Part shown: positions 1 to 5,880 of the stretch, piece after piece
Layout of the letters: the number at the start of each line of letters is the position of its first letter
How positions within the stretch are numbered: the first letter of the stretch is position 1
Assembly: GCA_038246575.1 (NCBI GenBank)
Contig: JBBRVU010000101.1
Span: 1 to 14,377, forward strand
Direction: 5' to 3'
DNA: 14,377 nt
From: JACCUZ01 sp038246575
GTDB lineage: Bacteria > Actinomycetota > Actinomycetes > JACCUZ01
Notes under the pieces: generated by a model
Databases searched by the model: none
What the model saw: the letters and a program-made list of their open reading frames with translations, nothing else
What the model was told of the DNA's origin: nothing
Program-made: the position numbers and the translations under genes

Positions 1-1
1 C

Positions 2-82
2 GCACTGGTGGTGGCAGCCTTGGTGATCAATGCGCGCCGTGATGACGTCCCCGCCGAGCCCGAGCTGGTCGCCGCTGCCTGA
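2..82 (+). CDS. C-terminal end of a membrane protein, probably a transporter (partial)
   Basis: The reading frame is open from the window edge to a TGA at 80-82. It encodes ALVVAALVINARRDD followed by a short acidic and alanine-rich tail. A hydrophobic segment that ends in NARR and a short charged cytoplasmic tail is typical of the last helix of major-facilitator permeases, but only about 26 residues are visible and the family is inferred. The stop lies 12 bases before the first ATG of the next gene, so the two are probably cotranscribed. Another multi-helix membrane protein would fit equally well. Confidence 0.55.
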   Translation, partial: ALVVAALVINARRDDVPAEPELVAAA

Positions 83-94
83 CCGGCTGCGGCG

Positions 95-148
95 ATGAGC
101 CGGCGGGTGGCGATGAGCCGGCGGGTGGCGGTGAGCCGGCGGGTGGCG
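95..148 (+). repeat. 18-base tandem repeat, three copies, carrying start codons
   Basis: The unit ATGAGCCGGCGGGTGGCG occurs at 95-112 and 113-130, and again at 131-148 with GTG in place of ATG. The repeat encodes MSRRVA, MSRRVA, VSRRVA. Because 18 is a multiple of three, a change in copy number keeps the downstream frame. Each copy begins with a possible start codon, so the true translation start is ambiguous. The repeat precedes the first residues that align with the enzyme family. Confidence 0.9.
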
Positions 149-1645
149 GTGGCGGCGCCCAGCGGGTCCAGCGCGGCCGCAGCGCTGCGGGCAGCCGAGC
201 TGGGGGGCGGCGCCGTCGATGCCGCGGTGGCGGCCGTGCTCGTCGCGATGGTGTCCGAGCCCGGGATCGTCTCGCTGGCCGGCGGCGCCTTCGTCACGGT
301 CTGGCCGACCGGCGAGCCGGCGGTCACGGTCGACGCCTACGTGGCGATGCCCGGCCTCGACCGGGAGCCCGACGCGGTGGTCGCGGCGCCTCGGTCGGTG
401 CGCACCGACTACGGCGGTGGGGTGACGATGACCGCCGGCCACGCTTCGGTCGCGGTGCCCGGGGCGGTGGCGGGGCTGGACCTGGCAGTCTCCCGCTGGG
501 GTTCGCTGCCGTGGCGGGAGGTGGTGGCCCCCGCTCTCGAGGCGGCGCGTGACGGCTTCATCCTGGGGTCGGCAGCCGGCTACTACCTGCCCTACGTCCG
601 GGACAACCTGTTCGCCTGGGACCCCGAGACTGCCGCTGCCCTCTGCCACGACGACGGGTCACCGGTCGCGACCGGTGAGCGGATGGTCGTCCCCGGGCTC
701 GCCGCCACGCTGGAGCTGCTGGCCGAAGAGGGGGCTCGCACGCTGTACGACGGTGAGCTGGCCGATCGGGTCAGCGCCGACATGCGTGATCGCGGCGGCC
801 AGGTCACCCGTGCGGACCTCGCCTCCTACCGGCCGCTGGTGCATCCGGCGCTCGGCGTGGTGGCCGGGCAGTGGGACCTGCGGACCAATCCACCGCCGGC
901 GATCGGGGGCACCGTGGTCGCCGCGATGATGACGCTGCTGGCGGATCCGGCCCGGGAGCCGTGGAGTCCCCAGGACGTCGCCCGGCTGGTCGAGGTCCAG
1001 CGCTGGGTCCTCGATGCCCGCCGGGACAGCCTGGACGTTGCCGACGACAGAGAGGCGGCGGCTGCAGCCCTGCTGCGTGAGGTGGGCTGGCAGGCGCCGG
1101 GATCAGCAAGCACCGTTCACGTCTCGGTGGTGGACGACCGCGGGACGAGCTGCGCGATCACCGCCTCCTCCGGCTACGGTTCCGGCGCCACGGTCCCGGG
1201 CACCGGACTGTGGCTGAACAACTGCCTGGGCGAGCTCGAGCTCAACCGCGGTGCGACGTTCCGACCCGGGACACGGCTGCGCAGCAACATGGCCCCGACG
1301 GTCGGCCGCGCCCGGGATGGCTCGGTGCTGGCCATCGGCAGCCCCGGCGCCGACCGGATCACCACGGCTCTCGTCCAGGTGCTCGCGCCGTTCGCACTGG
1401 CCGGCGCCTCACTGCAGGACGCGGTGGACCGGCCCCGGCTGCACCTGGCCCATCTCGATGACGCCGGGGCGGCGCAGCTCGAGGCCGAGAAGGATCTGCC
1501 GCTGCCGGCTTTGGACCTGCCCTCGCGTACGCATCACGCGCACTCGATGTACTTCGGCGGGGTGGCGGCCGCGCTGTGCGGCCCGGACGGGCAGCTCAGT
1601 GCCGCAGCCGACCCGAGGCGAGCGGGAGTGGCGACGACGTCGTGA
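95..1645 (+). CDS. ggt: Gamma-glutamyltransferase family protein (Ntn-hydrolase)
   Basis: Members of this family cleave the gamma-glutamyl bond of glutathione and related compounds, or transfer the glutamyl group, after autoprocessing into two subunits at a threonine. In the 516-residue product the N-terminal landmark is GGGAVDAAVAAVLVAM (37-52). The likely processing and nucleophile residue is Thr340 in STVHVSVVDD, matching the TTHYSVVD motif of the family. Further family motifs are YGSG (361-364), LNN (374-376) and GSPGADR (415-421). The usual MDDF after LNN is replaced by LGELEL, as in many actinobacterial members. I see no signal peptide, so a cytoplasmic enzyme is likely, unlike periplasmic E. 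coli GGT. The start could be ATG 95, ATG 113 or GTG 131, because a triplicated 18-base unit supplies all three and no strong Shine-Dalgarno decides. The substrate is unknown. The 3' end overlaps the convergent GAF-EAL gene by 50 bases. Confidence 0.9.
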   Translation: MSRRVAMSRRVAVSRRVAVAAPSGSSAAAALRAAELGGGAVDAAVAAVLVAMVSEPGIVSLAGGAFVTVWPTGEPAVTVDAYVAMPGLDREPDAVVAAPRSVRTDYGGGVTMTAGHASVAVPGAVAGLDLAVSRWGSLPWREVVAPALEAARDGFILGSAAGYYLPYVRDNLFAWDPETAAALCHDDGSPVATGERMVVPGLAATLELLAEEGARTLYDGELADRVSADMRDRGGQVTRADLASYRPLVHPALGVVAGQWDLRTNPPPAIGGTVVAAMMTLLADPAREPWSPQDVARLVEVQRWVLDARRDSLDVADDREAAAAALLREVGWQAPGSASTVHVSVVDDRGTSCAITASSGYGSGATVPGTGLWLNNCLGELELNRGATFRPGTRLRSNMAPTVGRARDGSVLAIGSPGADRITTALVQVLAPFALAGASLQDAVDRPRLHLAHLDDAGAAQLEAEKDLPLPALDLPSRTHHAHSMYFGGVAAALCGPDGQLSAAADPRRAGVATTS

Positions 1646-2861
1646 CGTCCGAGGTGTCGACGAACTCGACCGGCGACATCGCGGTGAGGTCCTCGGCCGG
1701 GCCTGGCCGGCCGTAGTGCCAGCCCTGGCCGTAGTCCACGCCCAGCGCCAGCAGGACGTCCGCGTCCTCGGCGGTCTCGATGCCTTCGGCCACCACAGAG
1801 GCCCCGCAGCCGTGGCCGAAGGTCACCAGTGACCCGACCAGCGTCCGCAGCACCGCATCGCGCGAGAGCCCGTCGACGATGGTCCGGTCCAGCTTGATCA
1901 CGTCCGGGGCTGTCAGGACGATGTGCCGCAACGACGAGAAGCCGGCGCCGACGTCGTCGATGGCCAGCCGCATTCCTCGTGCCCGCAAGGGTGTCAGCAC
2001 CTCGGTCAGCGCGGCGTAGTCCTCGACCCGGTCGTGCTCGGAGAGCTCGAGCAGGACGCGGTGCAGCGGCAGCAGGTCGAGCAGGCTGATGCACTCGGGG
2101 GTCAGCATCGTCGCGGGAGAGACGTTCATCGAGATGTAGCCGGGCACCCGGTCGAGGTGCTCGGCGGCACGCTCCAGGGCGAGGATCTCGAGCTCGTCGC
2201 CCAGTCCCACGCTGTGCGCCTCGCCGAAGCAGACGTCAGGTGCTTTCTCCCACTCGCGCGGGAACCGGCTCAACGCCTCTGCGCCGACCCGGCGAGCGCC
2301 GTCGAGGGCGACGATGGGCTGCAGCAGGACGACCGGTCCGCGCGCACGGATGAGCGGGTGCAACCTGCCCTCGATCTCCTGCCGCCGCTGTCGTTCGCGG
2401 ACGTCGGGCTCGATGATCAGTGCTGCAGCGTGGGCCAGCACATCCATGAGCGCCTTGTCCCGCTTGGTCAGCGCCTTGTCCGAGGTGAGACCCGCAGCAC
2501 AGAAGGTGCCGTACGGCGTGCCGTCGGCGAAGGTCACGGGCACCGAGACGTAGCTGCGGATCCGCGGCAGCCGGGCCGCGGGCAGCGTCCGGGCCTCGGG
2601 GAAGTCCTTGACGTTGGGGATCACTGCTGGCAGCCTGCCGTCCTGGATCGCCTGGCAGAACGTTGTGGCCTGCGGCTGGGTGGCGCCTTCCTGGAACAGG
2701 AAGGGCACCGAGGACTCGACCACCTCGAGGTGCTGGGTGGTGCCGTCCATCCGGGTGAGGAACGCGACGCTCAGGTTCAACGACGCCTTGGCAGTGCGCA
2801 GCAGGTCGGCGACCTGCTGCTCGGCCGTCGACCGGGGTTCCTTGCGACCGGCCATCTCCAC
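1596..2861 (-). CDS. GAF-EAL domain protein, probable cyclic-di-GMP phosphodiesterase
   Basis: This 421-residue soluble protein has an N-terminal GAF-type sensor domain (about 12-152) and an EAL domain (about 165-400). EAL domains hydrolyse cyclic-di-GMP to pGpG. The key metal- and substrate-binding positions look intact: Glu195 in AEAL, Asn246 in NVSP, Glu272 and Glu275 in LELSE, Asp302-Asp303 in IDDVGAGFSSL, Lys323 in IKLD, Glu359 in VVAEGIET and Gln379 in DYGQG. Activity is therefore expected. There is no GGDEF domain and no membrane segment, so the GAF domain probably senses a cytoplasmic ligand. The start is GTG 2861 or ATG 2855, and the sequence does not settle this. It is the last gene of a likely three-gene minus-strand cluster and overlaps the convergent ggt-like gene by 50 bases. 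Confidence 0.9.
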   Translation of the reverse strand: MEMAGRKEPRSTAEQQVADLLRTAKASLNLSVAFLTRMDGTTQHLEVVESSVPFLFQEGATQPQATTFCQAIQDGRLPAVIPNVKDFPEARTLPAARLPRIRSYVSVPVTFADGTPYGTFCAAGLTSDKALTKRDKALMDVLAHAAALIIEPDVRERQRRQEIEGRLHPLIRARGPVVLLQPIVALDGARRVGAEALSRFPREWEKAPDVCFGEAHSVGLGDELEILALERAAEHLDRVPGYISMNVSPATMLTPECISLLDLLPLHRVLLELSEHDRVEDYAALTEVLTPLRARGMRLAIDDVGAGFSSLRHIVLTAPDVIKLDRTIVDGLSRDAVLRTLVGSLVTFGHGCGASVVAEGIETAEDADVLLALGVDYGQGWHYGRPGPAEDLTAMSPVEFVDTSDVTTSSPLPLASGRLRH

Positions 2862-2939
2862 CCATCGGCAGGTTGGGCCGTGTACTAGAGCCGCTGCTGC
2901 CTTGCTCTCGCCAGGCCCGCGACGGCGCGAACGGGCCGG

Positions 2940-3311
2940 TCAGCTCCAGCCGCGGCTGACCACGAAAGCCAACACGCTCAGCGCCATCAGCGCTGCCCAG
3001 ATCCTGAGGTTTCGGCCGGCCCGCTCCGGCGTCAGCGGATGGATCCGGCTGCTGGGTCCGCAGGTGTGCGGGAGGGGCCCCCGGTCACTCAGCTGGTAGT
3101 CGCGCAGTGTCTCCGCGGTCCACGCGTCGCCGTCCCAGCGACGCAGCAGGTACGAGGCCGGCCCGGTGATGACGACCTCCCGCCGCCACCGGTCGCGAAG
3201 CGCCACGTTGTTCGCCAGCTCCCAGGGGTCCCAGTACCAGCCGGGCTTGCCCGGGCGCGGCGGCTCCTCGCCAGCCGGCCGAAGGGTGCTCACGTCCTCA
3301 GATGTCGGCAC
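2940..3311 (-). CDS. Small DUF2510-like protein with C-terminal membrane anchor
   Basis: This is a 123-residue protein of unknown function. Two tryptophan-rich motifs, PGWYWDPW (23-30) and RRWDGDAWT (57-65), resemble the DUF2510 module (PGWYPDP...RYWDGxxWT) that is common in actinobacterial membrane proteins. Here the two halves are separated by a longer insert than usual. One membrane helix lies at about 101-119 (LRIWAALMALSVLAFVVS) and is followed by a three-residue tail, so the bulk of the protein probably faces the cytoplasm. The start is GTG 3311, with a possible AGGGG about 14 bases upstream. It lies 48 bases downstream of the channel gene and 78 bases upstream of the GAF-EAL gene on the same strand, which suggests cotranscription. 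Confidence 0.75.
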   Translation of the reverse strand: MPTSEDVSTLRPAGEEPPRPGKPGWYWDPWELANNVALRDRWRREVVITGPASYLLRRWDGDAWTAETLRDYQLSDRGPLPHTCGPSSRIHPLTPERAGRNLRIWAALMALSVLAFVVSRGWS

Positions 3312-3359
3312 GTCGGCGGCGACCCCTGAGCGCCGGTTCAGGCCCGATCGGCGCGATGG

Positions 3360-4229
3360 TCAGACCTGCTCATGCCCGTGGTCGGCAGCGAACGCGGCCA
3401 TCACGTCGGCGCGGCTGCCGTCAACGTGCAGGAACTGCTCGCCCACCACGCGCACGAGGTCGTCGACCGCATCGGCGAGCAGCGTCGCCGGTAGCTGCAG
3501 CTCGGCTCGACCAGAGGCCTGTGTCCGGGCGGCCAGCTCTCCCGCGTACGCCAGAGACGCGGACAGCGAGGCGCTGCTGTCGCCCTCCTTGAAGTAGTAC
3601 GTCTCGGCGTACTGCGTGAGGTCGACCCGCACCTGCACGAGACCGGCGGCGAGATGCTCGAGCAGGGACGGTGAAATGACACTCGTCGGGCCGGCAGACT
3701 GCTCGGCCCCGCGCAGCAACGCCATCTCGATCGCGAGGACCCGTCGCCGCGACAGCGCGGGGTAGACCTGCAGCACCCAGGACACGGCGGCGGTGAGCAG
3801 ACCGAACCCGACCAGTGCCTGCAACGGGACGGCGAGACGCAGCCAGCCTCCTGCGGGGACGATGTCACCCAGCCCCAACGTGGTGACGGCCACCAGCGAC
3901 AGGTACAGCGCGTCGGCGAGCCCGGCATTGGCGTCCGGGTCGAGCCCGGGGCTGTAGAGGAAGCCGCCGGGCAGGTGCGGCCAGTAGATGAGGGCCCACC
4001 CGACCACGACCAGGACCGCCCAGGTGGCGATGACCGCCGCCATCGCCAGCGGCCCGGTCAGGGTGGCGGCCGGCCGGAGCCGCCGAGGAAGCTTGGACAG
4101 GCGCCAGACGGCGCCCATCACACCGCGACTGAGCCGGCCGCGGCCCCCGGGATGCCAGAGCGTGTGGAACACGTCGCGCACGAACACCACGACGAGCGCA
4201 GCACCGAGGGCTGACGCCAGCCAGGCCAT
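3360..4229 (-). CDS. Potassium channel family protein (two-helix pore, Ion_trans_2 type)
   Basis: This 289-residue protein has membrane helices at about 3-21, 60-82 and 130-155. A pore loop lies before the last helix, with the filter-like sequence TTLGLGDIVP (116-125). It corresponds to TTVGYGD in potassium channels, but leucine replaces both the valine and the tyrosine, so ion selectivity is uncertain. The C-terminal part (about 160-289) is soluble, mostly helical, and has no RCK/TrkA nucleotide-binding motif. ATG 4229 is a confident start because GAGGAG sits 5 bases upstream. The gene heads a minus-strand cluster with the DUF2510-like and GAF-EAL genes. Function as a cation channel is inferred from the pore motif only. 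Confidence 0.8.
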   Translation of the reverse strand: MAWLASALGAALVVVFVRDVFHTLWHPGGRGRLSRGVMGAVWRLSKLPRRLRPAATLTGPLAMAAVIATWAVLVVVGWALIYWPHLPGGFLYSPGLDPDANAGLADALYLSLVAVTTLGLGDIVPAGGWLRLAVPLQALVGFGLLTAAVSWVLQVYPALSRRRVLAIEMALLRGAEQSAGPTSVISPSLLEHLAAGLVQVRVDLTQYAETYYFKEGDSSASLSASLAYAGELAARTQASGRAELQLPATLLADAVDDLVRVVGEQFLHVDGSRADVMAAFAADHGHEQV

Positions 4230-4234
4230 CGTCG

Positions 4235-4240
4235 CTCCTC
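4235..4240 (-). promoter_or_regulatory. Shine-Dalgarno of the channel gene
   Basis: GAGGAG lies 5 bases upstream of ATG 4229. It is the clearest ribosome binding site in the window and fixes the start of the channel gene. Confidence 0.7.
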
Positions 4241-4258
4241 TGCTCGATTGGTGTCGAT

Positions 4259-4360
4259 ATCGCCATGATCGGAGTACCTCAGGCGCATGTCTCGGCCGCT
4301 GGTTGCTCCAATCACGGCGATCCCGCGATCACGGCGATTGCGCGATCACGGCGATCCCGC
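4259..4360. repeat. Three 17-base tandem repeats plus one inverted core copy, non-coding
   Basis: The unit GATCACGGCGATYSCGC is repeated at 4310-4326 (first base A), 4327-4343 and 4344-4360. A related core in opposite orientation, ATCGCCATGATC, lies at 4259-4270, closer to the channel gene start. The stretch 4230-4480 between the channel gene and ssrA has no convincing gene. The repeats could be an operator array, a dispersed intergenic repeat family or simple slippage products, and the sequence alone does not decide. They are 81-131 bases upstream of the channel start codon. Confidence 0.75.
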
Positions 4361-4426
4361 GACCCAGGTGGAGCGACGGTCCATGACGCGCACCCGCATC
4401 GCCGCTCCGGCACCCTCGCGCGCAAA

Positions 4427-4441
4427 CCGGACTTGATCCGG
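4427..4441 (-). terminator. Possible weak hairpin terminator after ssrA
   Basis: On the minus strand CCGGA-TCAAG-TCCGG forms a five-pair stem, extendable by a G-U and an A-U pair, and is followed by TTTG. It lies 40 bases beyond the mature 3' end of the tmRNA, where a terminator would be expected. The U run is very short, so the call is weak. Confidence 0.3.
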
Positions 4442-4480
4442 CTGTCGGGAGAGCCCTATCGAGGTCAGGGACGACCCTTT

Positions 4481-4851
4481 TGGTGGAGGTGGCGGGAATC
4501 GAACCCGCGTCCTTCGGTGCGACATCAGGGCTTCTCCGGGCGCAGCCCGCGTTCGCTTTTCTCGGCCCCGGCAGTCATGCAGGCAAGCTGCCGACAGGCT
4601 CAGTCGCTGTGAGGTGTCCCACCCGGTCCCGCGACCGGACCGGGTGGTTGAGCCTTCTAGCTGATGCCAGGATCCGGGCCGAAGGCGCTCCCGGGCTGAC
4701 AGACCCGCTTCTTACTTAGGCAGCAAGAGCGAAGTCGCGCTGATTGGAATCGGCGCTTATTGGTTTGCTGGGCCTGGTTCTCGAGATCATCCCAGCCATC
4801 CTCGGCCCGCTTCCCCTGATATCCCGACCGAAGTCGAGACCATTCACCCCC
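4481..4851 (-). ncRNA. ssrA: tmRNA (transfer-messenger RNA)
   Basis: This is a complete 371-nt tmRNA, which with SmpB rescues ribosomes stalled on broken mRNAs and tags the products for degradation. The 5' end GGGGGUG (4851 down to 4845) pairs with CACCUCC before the encoded 3' ACCA, including the usual G-U at the third pair. The 3' T-arm sequence GGTTCGATTCCCGCC is clear, and CCA is encoded at 4483-4481. The sequence AATAAGCGCC before the tag matches my recollection of actinobacterial tmRNAs. An 11-base-pair helix at 4619-4647 (CCACCCGGTCC with GGACCGGGTGG) corresponds to a helix of the pseudoknot region. The partner gene smpB lies about 2.7 kb away on the same strand, separated by an oxidoreductase gene and a kinase gene. 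I see no convincing promoter in the 38 bases between the oxidoreductase stop and the mature 5' end. Confidence 0.97.
4716..4754 (-). other. tmRNA tag-peptide reading frame (ADSNQRDFALAA)
   Basis: Within ssrA the resume codon GCC is at 4754-4752 and the TAA stop at 4718-4716. The encoded tag is ADSNQRDFALAA. The final ALAA is the signal read by ClpXP and related proteases, and ADS-QRD is typical of actinobacterial tags. Confidence 0.93.
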
Positions 4852-4889
4852 ATATGCAGTTGTGGCTCCAGGCTACCCGAGGTGGCGGG

Positions 4890-5816
4890 TCAGGGCACGG
4901 TCACGACGATCTTGCCGCGTCCGTGGCCGACCTCGGAGGCGGCGTGGGCGGCGGCGGCCTCAGCGAGCGGAAAGGTCTGGGCCACCTCGATGCGCAGCAC
5001 GCCCTTGTCGACCAGGCCGGACAGCTCGGCGAGCTGGTCGGGGTCGGGACGCACGAAGACGTACGCCCCGCCGAGCTCGGCCACCGCGGCCGGGTCGATG
5101 ATCGAGACGATCCGCGGCGGGTCGGACACCAGCTCGCCCGAGGCGGCAAGCGCGTCGCCGCCGACGAAGTCCAGCGCGACGTCAACGCCGTCGGGGGCCA
5201 TCGCACGAACCGCGTCGACCAGACCCGGCCCGTACGCGACCGGTTCGGCGCCGAGGGACCGGAGGTAGTCGTGGTTGGCCTCGCTCGCGGTGCCGATGAC
5301 CCGGGCGCCGCGGTGCACCGCCAGCTGGACCGCGAAGGAGCCGACTCCCCCGGCCGCCGCGTGCACCAGCACGGTGTCGCCGGCGGTCACCTCCGCGGCG
5401 TCAAGGGACTGCAGCGCGGTCAGGCCGGTGAGCGGCAGACCGGCCGCTGCCTCGAAGCTCACGTTGGTGGGCTTGCGGGCGAGCGTGCGCACCGGCGCCG
5501 GGACCAGCTCGGCGAAGGTGCCGTGCTGGAGCTCGTCACGGCGGACGTAGCCGACGACCTCGTCCCCGACAGCGAACTCGCGGACCGCCGGGCCGACGCC
5601 CTCGACCACCCCGGCCAGGTCCCAGCCCGGGACCAGCGGGAAGTGCACGGAGAAGGCGCCGTCGAGGTGGCCCTGCCGGACCTTCCAGTCCACCGGGTTG
5701 ACGCTCGCGGCCTTGACGCGCACCAGCACGATGTCGGGACCGATCTTGGGGTCGGGGAGGTCGACCAGGCGCAGGACGTCGGGCTCGCCGTACTCAGTCA
5801 TCGCAATTGCCTTCAT
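4890..5816 (-). CDS. NADPH:quinone oxidoreductase-like protein (MDR superfamily, zinc-independent)
   Basis: This 308-residue protein (from ATG 5816) belongs to the medium-chain dehydrogenase/reductase superfamily. These enzymes use NADPH to reduce quinones or enones in the cytoplasm. The N-terminal GroES-like domain begins MKAIAMTEYGEPDVLRL, which is typical of the quinone reductase branch, and continues through VNPVDWKVRQG and PLVPGWDLAGVV. The Rossmann nucleotide-binding motif AAAGGVGSFAVQLA lies at about 153-166. I do not see the cysteine-rich structural zinc loop, and the catalytic zinc cysteine is absent. A GTG three codons upstream (5825) is an alternative start, but the family usually begins at MKAI. 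It diverges from the kinase gene across 64 bases, and its stop is 38 bases before the tmRNA 5' end. The physiological substrate is unknown. Confidence 0.88.
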   Translation of the reverse strand: MKAIAMTEYGEPDVLRLVDLPDPKIGPDIVLVRVKAASVNPVDWKVRQGHLDGAFSVHFPLVPGWDLAGVVEGVGPAVREFAVGDEVVGYVRRDELQHGTFAELVPAPVRTLARKPTNVSFEAAAGLPLTGLTALQSLDAAEVTAGDTVLVHAAAGGVGSFAVQLAVHRGARVIGTASEANHDYLRSLGAEPVAYGPGLVDAVRAMAPDGVDVALDFVGGDALAASGELVSDPPRIVSIIDPAAVAELGGAYVFVRPDPDQLAELSGLVDKGVLRIEVAQTFPLAEAAAAHAASEVGHGRGKIVVTVP

Positions 5817-5880
5817 ACCGGGCACAACGTGGCGGGCCGGACGGGCATTCCGGGGCCAGGAAGGGGGTAGAGAGCGCGGG

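Noticed and set aside
4480..4719. Apparent protein-coding frame and tRNA-like ending at 4481
   Set aside because: The T-arm and CCA belong to the tmRNA, not to a separate tRNA, because the matching 5' acceptor strand is at 4851-4845 and a tag frame lies between.
4854..5870. 338-codon open frame on the plus strand opposite the oxidoreductase
   Set aside because: The minus-strand protein has the GroES-like and Rossmann motifs, so the plus frame is a shadow.
5698..5880. Longer N-terminus of the kinase from 5698
   Set aside because: The additional 61 residues are Arg/Thr/Ser-rich, overlap the divergent oxidoreductase gene and do not resemble a kinase N-terminus. ATG 5881 is 11 residues before the conserved GDRYEL.
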